A model generated the notes under the pieces. That model ran no database searches. It saw only the letters and a list, made by a program, of their open reading frames with translations, and was not told the DNA's origin. A stretch of 64,000 nucleotides of DNA from CAZWRN01 sp964446685 (lineage in GTDB: Bacteria > Patescibacteriota > Microgenomatia > Daviesbacterales > UBA10151): contig CAYUPO010000003.1 of the NCBI GenBank assembly GCA_964446685.1, positions 1 through 64,000 on the forward strand. Reading direction: 5' to 3'. Each line of letters starts with the position of its first letter. Position 1 is the stretch's first letter. This document shows, piece after piece, positions 25,937-34,857 of the stretch. A program made the position numbers and the translations under genes.

Positions 25937-27049
25937 ATGGCAGACGATCATAAAAATTTTTCATACTCAACTATTGTCACAGCCCCTAGCCCGGCTGCCT
26001 CCGGGACGTCTCTGACTGTTGTGATGGAGCAGGCCCGATTGTTTCCTGACGTGCCTTTTAATGCCACAGTCTGGCCAACTGGCACCCAACCTCTTAGTAC
26101 AAATGCGGAAATTATCAGGGTGACAGACAGAACCGACAACGTCTTTACCATCGAGCGTGCTCAGGAAGGGACTAGTGCCCGGACTATACTGGTCGGAGAC
26201 CAGATCGCTGCTACTCTGACTGTCAAATCCCTCACTGATGCTGAAGCTAGTATGGTCACCTATGCGCCCTACATCTTACAATCCGGAGCTGCTAGTGTAC
26301 TTCAAACTCTCGCTTCAGCTAGTGGCCAAAGCGCCACTGCTTCTATGTATGTCTTCCCGATCACTATTCCGGAAAGACTTCAATTTAATCAGCTGTTTAT
26401 TGGCAACTCTCTGACCATTGTTACTAGCGCTAACACCGCCAGCAACTCTTACTACTCGCTATTTGGGCTTTACAGTATGAATGCCAATACTCTCAGTCTG
26501 ATCTCCAGTAACTCTTTTAGTATTGGCGAGACGCTGAGAAGTGTTAGTGCGACTTGGAACTATCCAACAACGACTGCAACTTCAGGTTATGGATACGGTA
26601 ACTTTCCGGCTGGCAATCTCACAGCTACAGCTCAAAGAGCCTCTTATGTCACAGGAAGCCGTATTATCGGTTTACAGTTTGGAGATAATATGACCATCAC
26701 TGGTGGAGTCTACTGGCTCGGGCTATTGTCTCTTCGGAGCACTGGCAGCAATAGCCAGCACGGCATCAGCCATGCAGGAATAATAGGCCATGCTATTCAA
26801 CCCCCCAATCTCGTTGGTACAGTAAGCGGATTGAATCCTATGGGAATCGCAGCTACTAACTGGTCTTTGAGTAATTCTCATGTAACTGGCTGGTGGGGCA
26901 GGCACATTGTAGGGTTTGTGACTGCTACTTCGATCACCAATCAGGCAGGCACAGCAATTCCCTCTGCTATAACATTAAGTGCCTTAGGGGGGATTGCCGC
27001 AGCTTCTACGGCGACTGTATTACCGGCTGTAACTTTTGTATCTACCTAA
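25937..27049 (+). CDS. Tail-fibre-like surface protein, paralogue 3 of 3
   Basis: 370 residues. DHKNFSYSTIV, VPFNATVWPTGTQP, TNAEIIRVTDRTDNVFTIERAQ and GDQIAATLTVKSLTDAE define the N-terminal module. GYGYGN, GISHAGIIGH and WWGRHIVGF follow. It ends in a shared VLPAVTFVST tail (VLPSVTFVST in paralogue 2). The three copies probably form trimeric fibres with different receptor or glycan preferences, by analogy with tail fibres. Confidence 0.7.
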   Translation: MADDHKNFSYSTIVTAPSPAASGTSLTVVMEQARLFPDVPFNATVWPTGTQPLSTNAEIIRVTDRTDNVFTIERAQEGTSARTILVGDQIAATLTVKSLTDAEASMVTYAPYILQSGAASVLQTLASASGQSATASMYVFPITIPERLQFNQLFIGNSLTIVTSANTASNSYYSLFGLYSMNANTLSLISSNSFSIGETLRSVSATWNYPTTTATSGYGYGNFPAGNLTATAQRASYVTGSRIIGLQFGDNMTITGGVYWLGLLSLRSTGSNSQHGISHAGIIGHAIQPPNLVGTVSGLNPMGIAATNWSLSNSHVTGWWGRHIVGFVTATSITNQAGTAIPSAITLSALGGIAAASTATVLPAVTFVST

Positions 27050-27061
27050 TTAAAAATTGTA

Positions 27062-27070
27062 TGCTATAAT
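27062..27070 (+). promoter_or_regulatory. Extended -10 promoter upstream of the gene at 27082
   Basis: TGC at 27062-27064 directly precedes TATAAT at 27065-27070, an extended -10. The ATG is 11 nt downstream, so the 5' leader is at most a few nucleotides. Confidence 0.65.
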
Positions 27071-27081
27071 CCCCTAGATTT

Positions 27082-27816
27082 ATGACTAAACCTCAAATAA
27101 TAATCCAAGATATTAAGGACTACACAGGCAAACACAACCTTAATTTAGATACCTCTATCAACAGAATTGAAAAAGCTAAATCTTACCGCGATCTTTCAAC
27201 TATCTGTATTATCCCAACTCGAGGGATGGTACATGCCAAAGTCATTCAAAACTGGTGGGGGCTATTTACACCTATGAACCAGAAATTTATCCGAATGTTT
27301 GCCATCGGTATGGAGGTTGGAGCAGCCTACTGCAATATGATTGAAGCCATTCTAGCTGATCCAAATCTTTCAAAATGGAAATACATCCTGACTCTGGAAG
27401 AAGACAATATGCCTCCACCTGATGGATTATTAAAACTTTTGGAAAACATGGATAAATACGACGCCATTGGCGGACTCTATTGGACTAAAGGTGAACTTGG
27501 ACAACCAATGATTTATGGAAATCCACATGAGATGCCTTTGACTTTTGTGCCTCAGCTACCAATTCCTGAAACAGTCCAGGACTGCAACGGTCTGGGGATG
27601 GGTTTTACTTTATTTAAGCTTGATATTTTTAAAGATCCTCGGGTGCCAAAACCTTGGTTTAAGACTCTTCAGGAATATCAGCCTGGTCAGGGAGCCCGCG
27701 GTTATACTCAGGATCTTTACTTTTTTGAAAATATCCATAAACTAGGCTATAAAGTAGCCTGTGACACTAGAGTTAAAGTTGGGCATTATGATGCAGACAA
27801 CGACATAGTTTGGTGA
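27082..27816 (+). CDS. Glycosyltransferase-like protein with acidic metal site
   Basis: 244 residues. TICIIPTRGMVHAKVIQNWW starts the nucleotide-binding fold; YILTLEEDNMPPPDGLLKLL carries an E-E-D-N metal site; AIGGLYWTKG and CNGLGMGFTLFKLDIF resemble family-A glycosyltransferases found in phage and CPR genomes. An extended -10 element stands 11 nt before the ATG. It probably adds a sugar to the neighbouring surface proteins or glycan. Confidence 0.75.
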   Translation: MTKPQIIIQDIKDYTGKHNLNLDTSINRIEKAKSYRDLSTICIIPTRGMVHAKVIQNWWGLFTPMNQKFIRMFAIGMEVGAAYCNMIEAILADPNLSKWKYILTLEEDNMPPPDGLLKLLENMDKYDAIGGLYWTKGELGQPMIYGNPHEMPLTFVPQLPIPETVQDCNGLGMGFTLFKLDIFKDPRVPKPWFKTLQEYQPGQGARGYTQDLYFFENIHKLGYKVACDTRVKVGHYDADNDIVW

Positions 27817-27817
27817 G

Positions 27818-27845
27818 TTGTCATCAGGCTACAATGTGTTAGAAT
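27818..27845 (+). promoter_or_regulatory. Leaderless-type promoter of the methyltransferase at 27852
   Basis: TTGTCA at 27818-27823, 16-bp spacer, TAGAAT at 27840-27845; the ATG at 27852 follows after 6 nt. Confidence 0.7.
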
Positions 27846-27851
27846 CCTTTT

Positions 27852-28433
27852 ATGAAAAAAACTAAAACAGAAGACAAAAATCCAAATATCATCCGATTTA
27901 AAGTCGGCAGTAAAAAGTTTGAGCTTTTACACCCTTTCCGGCTGGATGTGGCCTGCGGCTCCAATAAAGCTCCTGGTTTTTTTGGAGTTGATATCGGAGG
28001 AAAAGACACAGATGTGGTTTGGGATCTAGAGAAATTCCCTTGGCCTTTTCCGGACAATAGTGTTGATGAGATAGTCTGTAACCACTATATTGAACACACA
28101 AAAGACCTGATCGCTTTTATGAATGAATTGCATCGGATCATGGTTCCAGGTGGAACCGCTCTAATCCGAGCACCCTACTACAACTCAATGCGGGCTTGGC
28201 AAGATCCAACTCATACACGCGCCATCAGTGAAGCAACTTTTCTTTATTACAATAAAGATTGGAGAGAAGCAAATAAGTTGGATCACTACCCGATAAAATG
28301 TGACTTCGATTATTCTTATGGCTACGACTTCACTCCTGATTGGGCTATGAGAAGCGAAGAGTCCAAAGCTTTTGCTGTCAGACATTATACCAATGTAGTT
28401 ATGGATATTCAGGCAGTTCTGACTAAAAAGTAG
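27852..28433 (+). CDS. Class I SAM-dependent methyltransferase
   Basis: 193 residues. RLDVACGSNKAPGFFGVDI is the SAM loop and acidic second strand, FPDNSVDEIVCNHYIEHTKDLIAFM the central segment, and ELHRIMVPGGTALIRAP the strand after it. This resembles Methyltransf_11-type enzymes often found with glycosyltransferases. It has its own leaderless-type promoter and ends the island before the giant Ser-Pro protein. Confidence 0.8.
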   Translation: MKKTKTEDKNPNIIRFKVGSKKFELLHPFRLDVACGSNKAPGFFGVDIGGKDTDVVWDLEKFPWPFPDNSVDEIVCNHYIEHTKDLIAFMNELHRIMVPGGTALIRAPYYNSMRAWQDPTHTRAISEATFLYYNKDWREANKLDHYPIKCDFDYSYGYDFTPDWAMRSEESKAFAVRHYTNVVMDIQAVLTKK

Positions 28434-28601
28434 CTATTTATATAATCTACCCCAAATCTGAAATATGTGTTATCTTCTACTCGCTTTACTGATTCTGGCA
28501 TTCGCCAGTTAGCTACATCCTGTGCTTACGCACTTGAGGGTAAATTACTTGAAGAATAGATCGCCAAAAGTTCAGTTGAATGCTAGACTTGACTATAGAA
28601 T

Positions 28602-31600
28602 ATGAGCGGAGCTAACAATTTTGGCGGCGGATATCCCGGACAAGACAATTCCCAAGGAGGGAGCATTCCAACACCCCCCGAAAGTGATGCCAGTGGTGTA
28701 GGAACTGAATATTTTGGCCAGATATATCCAGGTGAAAATCATCCTGCCACAGTAATGCCGTCTGCCAGTGCTTCTACTTCTCCTTCTATATCGCCAAGTG
28801 CCAGTATTTCACCTTCTACACCTCCAGTTTGGTCATTTATAAATACAGAGACAAATGCAGTTTTTACGACATCATTCGTGATTAATAAACCGGTTGGTGT
28901 AGTAGAAGGAACTTTGTTGGTCGCCTTAATTTATGGCAGATGGGACAGCGCTCCTTCAGCACCTGTTGGATGGACTAGCGGAGCCGATTCTGGTAATTCC
29001 GGACACGCCCGTCTTTTCACATTTTATAAAATTGCCGGAGCTTCTGAACCTAGTAGCTATACCTTTACTTCAATACTCAATATTGGAGGGGGAATTCTAG
29101 CCTATTCAGGAATTAGTAATTCAGCTCCCTATAATGGTAGCCTCGGCTCCTTTGGAACCTCTAGTACCGCTGTTTGTCCTGACTTATCGGCCGGAGCTTC
29201 AGGTGATCTAGAAATTCGTTTTGTTGGCAACTGGGATACAGCCACAATAAACAATCCAGCGGCTCCACCTGATACACGTTTTAACTTCGGTCCAGGGGTA
29301 TCAGATCAATTATGGGCGGGAGATGATTCTCAAGCATCTACATCAACAGGTTCTCAAAATATAGATTTAGGTAGCTCAGTTAGTTGGGCATCGATGACAC
29401 TAAGTTTTAAAGCTGCTGGATCGAGCGTTTCTCCATCGGTATCTGTTTCTCCAAGTATTTCTGTTTCACCATCGGTATCTGTTTCCCCCTCACTGTCACT
29501 CAGCCCTTCGATCTCTCCTTCAACATCGGTATCACCTTCGCTTTCACCGTCTGTATCAGTCAGTCCTTCGGTATCACTTTCACCATCTGTTAGCCCTTCA
29601 GTCAGTCTAAGTCCAAGTGCGGCACCGGGTGTAACTTTTGTTCAAAGTGCTACTACAAACAGTTATGGCGGAGTTAATACGCATGTAACAGGGACTCTGG
29701 CCAGTTCGGTTACCGATGGCAATTTATTAATAATTGTGATGAAACTGGCAAACGGTACCGGGCGCACAATTAGCTGGCCTTCAGGATTCACTCAAGTCGC
29801 CTACTTCGATGATTCAGCAAACGACGGTGACGAGATTTTTATTGCGATCAAAATTGCCGGATCCAGTGAGCCAACTTCTCAAACAATAACTTGGTCTGGA
29901 AGTGATTCTTTTTCAGAAAACTCACTGATTATGGAGATATCCGGAGCGGATACAACAACTCCGATGGATGTCTCCCCTTTCATAGAATACAAAGGTTTTA
30001 CGAACTCCTATACCACCACAGGTATGACAACAGTTACTGATGGGGCTTTGCATATCATAGGTTATGAAAATCGCTTTGGTACAACTACAACACCTCCAGC
30101 TGGTTATGATGAATATGCCGATAGTAATGAACATTGGGCAGCTGGAAAAATCTTTAATACAGCTGGAGCAACTGGGACTGAGTCAATTTCGTGTTCTTTT
30201 GGATATGTATTGGCCTATGAAATAGCTGTTAGGCCAATGGCTGGACCTTCTTTGAGTCCAAGTGCTTCACCATCAGTCTCACCTTCGGTATCCATTTCAC
30301 CTTCAGTATCCATTAGTCCTTCTGCTTCTTTAAGTCCATCTGTCTCTCCGAGTGTGTCACTATCTCCTTCGGTCAGCCCAAGTGTGTCTCTTAGTCCATC
30401 TGTTTCACCTTCCGTCTCTTTGAGCCCATCAGTGTCACCGTCAGTTTCAATCAGTCCAAGTGTTAGTTTAAGTCCATCAGTTTCCCCAAGTGTTTCTCTC
30501 AGCCCATCTGTTTCTCCTTCAGTCTCGGTTTCACCGAGTGTTTCTCTCTCACCGTCAGTATCGCCTTCTGTTTCACTTAGCCCTTCAGTATCACCATCTG
30601 TTTCTGTATCGCCAAGTGTTAGTGAGAGTCCGTCTGTATCTCCTTCAGTCAGCCTTTCTCCTTCTGTTTCTCCAAGTGTGTCAGTTTCACCTTCTGTTTC
30701 TTTAAGCCCGAGTGTTTCACCTTCAGTGTCTTTGAGTCCATCAATTTCTCCCTCAGTTTCAGTTAGTCCTTCTGTGTCCCTTTCACCTTCTATCAGCCCT
30801 TCCGTAAGTTTGTCACCTTCTGTATCTCCTTCAGTCTCTGTCAGCCCATCTGTATCAGAATCCCCTTCGGTGAGTCCTTCTGTTAGTTTATCTCCTTCTG
30901 TTTCACCCTCTGTTTCAGTTAGTCCATCAGTTAGTTTGTCGCCTTCTGTATCTCCTTCTGTTTCACTTAGTCCGAGTGTCTCACCTTCTGTATCGGTTTC
31001 GCCAAGTGTTTCTCTTTCTCCATCTGTTAGTCCATCAGTTTCGCTAAGTCCATCTGTTTCACCTAGTGTGTCTGTGAGTCCATCGGTTTCTGAATCTCCC
31101 TCGGTCAGTCCTTCTGTAAGTCTTTCACCCTCGGTCTCGCCCTCTGTTTCAGTTAGCCCATCAGTTTCGGAATCACCATCTGTATCTCCTTCTGTATCTT
31201 TGAGCCCAAGTATTTCACCTTCTGTCTCTGTGTCACCAAGTGTTTCTCTATCTCCATCAGTCTCTCCATCTGTCTCACTCAGTCCTTCTGTATCACCTAG
31301 TGTCTCTGTATCACCTTCAGTTTCGGTTAGTCCTTCTGTTTCTGAATCTCCTTCAGTTTCGCCTTCTGTTTCTTTAAGCCCGTCAGTCTCTCCATCAATT
31401 TCAGTCAGTCCTAGTGTTAGTTTGAGTCCTTCTGTTTCTCCAAGTGTGTCACTAAGCCCTTCGGTTTCTCCATCTGTTTCAGTCAGCCCGTCGGTTTCCC
31501 TAAGTCCATCAATTTCCCCTTCTGTATCTTTGAGTCCAAGTATTTCACCCTCATCTTCAGTCTCGCCATCTGTTTCTCTATCGCCTAGTGTTTCGCCATC

Positions 31601-34202
31601 TGTCTCTTTAAGTCCCTCAGTGTCACCAAGTGTTTCGGTATCACCGTCTGTTTCACTTAGTCCTTCGGTGTCTCCATCTGTCAGTTTGTCACCTTCAGTA
31701 TCTCCTTCAGTTTCTGTTAGTCCATCTGTTTCTGAATCTCCTTCAGTTTCGCCTTCTGTTTCTGAATCTCCTTCGGTTTCACCTAGTGTTTCAGTTAGTC
31801 CGTCAGCATCAGCTTCACCTTCTGTCAGTCCGTCTATATCCTTAAGTCCATCAGTCTCACCTAGTGTTTCTGTTAGTCCTTCAGTTTCTACATCACCTTC
31901 AGTCTCACCTTCAGCATCTCTAAGTGGTAGCACCTCCCCGTCAACATCAATCTCTCCTTCTGTGTCTCTGTCACCATCTGTATCTCCTTCTGTATCACTA
32001 AGCCCATCTGTCTCGCCAAGCGTCTCTGTTTCTCCTTCAGTTTCCGAGTCACCATCAGTCAGTCCATCAGTCAGTTTGTCTCCTTCAACTAGTCCATCTG
32101 TCTCTCTTAGTCCTTCAACTTCACCGAGTGTGTCATTAAGCCCATCAGTGTCTCCAAGTGTGTCAGTATCACCATCGGTGTCAGCTTCACCTTCTGTCAG
32201 CCCTTCTGTCTCACTCAGCCCATCTGTTTCACCTTCTGTATCAATTAGTCCGTCTGTTAGTTTGTCACCATCTGTCTCTCCATCGACTTCACTTTCACCA
32301 AGTGTTTCACCCTCTGTTTCTGTCAGTCCATCTGTTTCAGATTCACCTTCAATAAGCCCATCAGCCAGCCAATCACCTTCAGCATCACCATCTGTTTCTG
32401 TTTCTCCAAGTGCGAGTCAGAGTCCTTCAGTTTCGCCAAGTATCTCTGTTTCTCCGTCAACATCACCAAGTAGTTCGGTTTCTCCATCGGTCTCACTGTC
32501 TCCATCTGTTTCACCAAGTGTTTCACTCAGCCCATCAATGTCACCTTCTGTATCTGTCAGTCCTTCTGTTTCTGCCTCACCTTCAATAAGTCCATCAGCC
32601 AGCCAATCACCTTCAGCATCACCATCTGTTTCTGTTTCTCCAAGTGCGAGTCAGAGTCCTTCAGCGTCTCCATCTGTTTCACTCAGTCCAAGTATCTCAC
32701 CCTCAGTTTCTGTTAGTCCTTCTGTCTCTATTTCTCCGTCTATTTCGCCAAGTAGTAGTACAAGCTCATCAATATCACCCTCAATATCTGTTTCGCCCAG
32801 TGTAAGTGCCAGTCCATCTCTCAGCCCTTCTGTCAGTTTGTCTCCATCTACATCACCCTCTTTATCTGTCTCACCTTCTGGATCAGCCAGTCCATCAACT
32901 TCACCGTCTGTGTCCGCTAGCCCGTCTTTGTCTCCTAGTGCATCTCTATCACCTTCAACAAGCCCTTCAGTTTCAGCATCTCCAAGTCTGTCACCTTCTG
33001 TGTCTGTTTCTCCAAGTATCAGTCAGAGTCCTTCAGCTTCGCCATCCGTTTCACTATCACCAAGTATCAGCCCAAGTGTCAGTGTCAGTCCTTCTGTCAG
33101 CTTGTCAGCTTCTGCATCACCAAGTGGTTCTGCGTCTCCATCAGTTTCACCTTCAGTTTCAGCATCTCCAAGTGTTTCAGTTAGTCCATCTGTTTCACCA
33201 TCAGTTTCACTAAGTCCAAGCACCTCGCCAAGTACATCAGTCTCACCAAGTGTAAGTCTGAGTCCTTCGGCTTCGCCTTCCACCTCCTTATCTCCAAGCA
33301 CCAGCCCAAGCACCAGTGTCAGTCCTTCTGTATCACAGAGTCCGAGTACATCACCTTCGGTTTCTCTGTCTCCATCTACATCACCCTCAGTTAGTGTTTC
33401 ACCTAGTCAGTCGGCATCACCATCTGTATCACCATCAATCAGTATTTCTGCTTCCAGCTCACCCAGTGTTTCGGTCAGCCCTTCTGCTTCAGCTTCACCT
33501 TCAGCATCACCTTCCACTTCATCCAGTCCAAGTGTTTCACCATCAGTTTCAGCCAGTCCATCTATATCAGCCTCTCCTTCAAGTTCGCCTAGTACCAGTC
33601 AGTCACCTTCTACCTCCCCCAGTACCAGTATTTCTCCTTCAGTCTCACCTTCAGTTAGTCAGTCTCCTTCGGCTTCACCATCTGTATCACCTTCTCTCAG
33701 CTTAAGTGAATCAGCCTCAGAGTCGCCCAGTGCCTCTCCAAGTTTTTCACCTTCTCCATCAGAAAGTATCAGTCCCTCTGTCAGCCCATCAACTTTAGTC
33801 AGCGAATCACAATCGGTTTCCCCTTCAACATCAGATTCATCCGCCTCACCTTCAAGCGCCAGTGCTTCATCAACTGATTCAACAGACAGTCAGAAAGTTT
33901 CATCAAGCCTGTCTCTGTCACCTTCCATGCCATCTGATTTTGTTCCATTCAGCTTAGTTACAGCTCCAGAGGTCTGGGAAGACCAGCCACCTGTCTTTAA
34001 AAGGAATTCACTGGTAGTAATGGGGAATAGTCTTGGTGGAGCCAATAATTCATATCAGAGAATTCCTGAATGGAATATCTCCGGCAGGCCGTCAGACCCT
34101 CGTATTGGAACACTTGGATTTAATAACCAGATGAGCTGTTTAGAATATTGGGATGGTACTAGATGGCTGCGTCTGCCGATGAAAAAGATCGAAACTAATT
34201 AA
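28602..34202 (+). CDS. Giant Ser-Pro repeat surface protein
   Basis: 1,866 residues. After a Gly-rich N-terminus come two related beta-domains (about 68-273 and 341-546; both contain KIAG-x-SEP). They are separated by a short Ser-Pro repeat (274-340). A second repeat of about 1,230 residues, mostly SPSVS-type 5-mers, runs from about 547 to 1776. The C-terminal 90 residues contain RIGTLGFNNQMSCLEYWDGTRW, a module also forming the next gene. No signal peptide or membrane helix is evident. The repeat should be an extended, perhaps O-glycosylated stalk; the adjacent glycosyltransferases fit this. Codons within the repeat vary widely. Confidence 0.85.
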   Translation: MSGANNFGGGYPGQDNSQGGSIPTPPESDASGVGTEYFGQIYPGENHPATVMPSASASTSPSISPSASISPSTPPVWSFINTETNAVFTTSFVINKPVGVVEGTLLVALIYGRWDSAPSAPVGWTSGADSGNSGHARLFTFYKIAGASEPSSYTFTSILNIGGGILAYSGISNSAPYNGSLGSFGTSSTAVCPDLSAGASGDLEIRFVGNWDTATINNPAAPPDTRFNFGPGVSDQLWAGDDSQASTSTGSQNIDLGSSVSWASMTLSFKAAGSSVSPSVSVSPSISVSPSVSVSPSLSLSPSISPSTSVSPSLSPSVSVSPSVSLSPSVSPSVSLSPSAAPGVTFVQSATTNSYGGVNTHVTGTLASSVTDGNLLIIVMKLANGTGRTISWPSGFTQVAYFDDSANDGDEIFIAIKIAGSSEPTSQTITWSGSDSFSENSLIMEISGADTTTPMDVSPFIEYKGFTNSYTTTGMTTVTDGALHIIGYENRFGTTTTPPAGYDEYADSNEHWAAGKIFNTAGATGTESISCSFGYVLAYEIAVRPMAGPSLSPSASPSVSPSVSISPSVSISPSASLSPSVSPSVSLSPSVSPSVSLSPSVSPSVSLSPSVSPSVSISPSVSLSPSVSPSVSLSPSVSPSVSVSPSVSLSPSVSPSVSLSPSVSPSVSVSPSVSESPSVSPSVSLSPSVSPSVSVSPSVSLSPSVSPSVSLSPSISPSVSVSPSVSLSPSISPSVSLSPSVSPSVSVSPSVSESPSVSPSVSLSPSVSPSVSVSPSVSLSPSVSPSVSLSPSVSPSVSVSPSVSLSPSVSPSVSLSPSVSPSVSVSPSVSESPSVSPSVSLSPSVSPSVSVSPSVSESPSVSPSVSLSPSISPSVSVSPSVSLSPSVSPSVSLSPSVSPSVSVSPSVSVSPSVSESPSVSPSVSLSPSVSPSISVSPSVSLSPSVSPSVSLSPSVSPSVSVSPSVSLSPSISPSVSLSPSISPSSSVSPSVSLSPSVSPSVSLSPSVSPSVSVSPSVSLSPSVSPSVSLSPSVSPSVSVSPSVSESPSVSPSVSESPSVSPSVSVSPSASASPSVSPSISLSPSVSPSVSVSPSVSTSPSVSPSASLSGSTSPSTSISPSVSLSPSVSPSVSLSPSVSPSVSVSPSVSESPSVSPSVSLSPSTSPSVSLSPSTSPSVSLSPSVSPSVSVSPSVSASPSVSPSVSLSPSVSPSVSISPSVSLSPSVSPSTSLSPSVSPSVSVSPSVSDSPSISPSASQSPSASPSVSVSPSASQSPSVSPSISVSPSTSPSSSVSPSVSLSPSVSPSVSLSPSMSPSVSVSPSVSASPSISPSASQSPSASPSVSVSPSASQSPSASPSVSLSPSISPSVSVSPSVSISPSISPSSSTSSSISPSISVSPSVSASPSLSPSVSLSPSTSPSLSVSPSGSASPSTSPSVSASPSLSPSASLSPSTSPSVSASPSLSPSVSVSPSISQSPSASPSVSLSPSISPSVSVSPSVSLSASASPSGSASPSVSPSVSASPSVSVSPSVSPSVSLSPSTSPSTSVSPSVSLSPSASPSTSLSPSTSPSTSVSPSVSQSPSTSPSVSLSPSTSPSVSVSPSQSASPSVSPSISISASSSPSVSVSPSASASPSASPSTSSSPSVSPSVSASPSISASPSSSPSTSQSPSTSPSTSISPSVSPSVSQSPSASPSVSPSLSLSESASESPSASPSFSPSPSESISPSVSPSTLVSESQSVSPSTSDSSASPSSASASSTDSTDSQKVSSSLSLSPSMPSDFVPFSLVTAPEVWEDQPPVFKRNSLVVMGNSLGGANNSYQRIPEWNISGRPSDPRIGTLGFNNQMSCLEYWDGTRWLRLPMKKIETN
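30240..33930 (+). repeat. Ser-Pro coding repeat array
   Basis: About 3.7 kb of degenerate 15-bp and 33-bp units encoding SPSVS/SPSVSLSPS. All six serine codons are mixed, and the residue between the SPS blocks varies among V, L, I, A, T, E, Q. The opposite strand is open over 30215-31933 only because of this composition. Confidence 0.9.
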
Positions 34203-34242
34203 CTTGCTTAGATCCAAGAGGTAAGATAAACTAACTCTGTAA

Positions 34243-34437
34243 ATGGCTAAGAATTCACCCCTTTTAATTAATATTGGTCAGGGCATGTCAATCATGGCTG
34301 GGTTGCCAACTATCAGCTACTGGGATGAGCAGCAACGGCCAAAAAATCCTAAGTCAGGAACGATTGGATTTAATACCAATACAAATAGCTTAGAGTATTG
34401 GAATGGGACAGACTGGCTGTCAGCCCAGCTTAGTTAG
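34243..34437 (+). CDS. Small protein related to the C-terminus of the giant Ser-Pro protein
   Basis: 64 residues. The end SGTIGFNTNTNSLEYWNGTDWL matches IGTLGFNNQMSCLEYWDGTRWL in the preceding protein, and the first half also aligns (GQGMSIMAG with GNSLGGANN). This GTIGFNxxTNSLEYWNG motif is common at the ends of phage tail and bacterial surface fibres. It may cap or compete with the large protein during assembly. Confidence 0.75.
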   Translation: MAKNSPLLINIGQGMSIMAGLPTISYWDEQQRPKNPKSGTIGFNTNTNSLEYWNGTDWLSAQLS

Positions 34438-34490
34438 CTTTATTTTGGGTATTGTGTTTTTAGATTAAGGGTTCTATATTTAATAAAGAG

Positions 34491-34676
34491 ATGCTAAATT
34501 TTATCAAAAACATTGGACCAACTGAATTAGCAGTCATCGCTTTAGTCTTAGTTATCTTCTTTGGTGGCAAAGCTATCTCCCGCTTAGCCCGAACTGGCGG
34601 AGAAACAGTCAAAGAACTCAAAAATGTCAAAAAAGAGTTTACCAGAGCCATGGAAGATGATGGCCATAAATCTTAA
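34491..34676 (+). CDS. tatA: TatA/E-family subunit
   Basis: 61 residues. NIGPTELAVIALVLVIFFGG forms the membrane helix; KAISRLARTGGETVKELKNV is the amphipathic helix. It is close to the TatA at 23259 (NIGPSEL, ARTGGET against KRGGET). It is separated by 5 bp from a second tatA and lies upstream of tatC. Confidence 0.9.
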   Translation: MLNFIKNIGPTELAVIALVLVIFFGGKAISRLARTGGETVKELKNVKKEFTRAMEDDGHKS

Positions 34677-34681
34677 AAACT

Positions 34682-34837
34682 ATGCTTCAATCTATCGGAA
34701 TTACTGAATGGTTAATAATCGGTTTAATAGTCCTTCTTCTTTTCGGAGGAAAAAAGATTCCAGAGCTTTTCAAAGGATTGGGTGAGGCAGTCAGAGAATT
34801 CAAAAAAGCCAGCCGCAGTGATTCCAAACAAAGTTAA
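34682..34837 (+). CDS. tatA: Second short TatA-family subunit
   Basis: 51 residues, starting MLQSIGITEWLIIGLIVLL, followed by FGGKKIPELFKGLGEAVREF, which matches the canonical TatA FGxKKIPExxxGLGxxxxxF motif better than the other two copies. It is therefore the best candidate for the pore-forming TatA, with the others in a TatB/E-like role. It ends 20 bp before tatC. Confidence 0.9.
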   Translation: MLQSIGITEWLIIGLIVLLLFGGKKIPELFKGLGEAVREFKKASRSDSKQS

Positions 34838-34857
34838 ACTGATTTTATTTTCATAAT

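Noticed and set aside
30215..31933. Long open frame on the minus strand rich in Gly, Glu, Thr, Asp
   Set aside because: It is the antisense of the Ser-Pro repeat; composition follows directly from the repeat, with no start signals or domain.
23511..34437. Prophage
   Set aside because: Only fibre-like proteins are present; no integrase, terminase, capsid or lysis genes.
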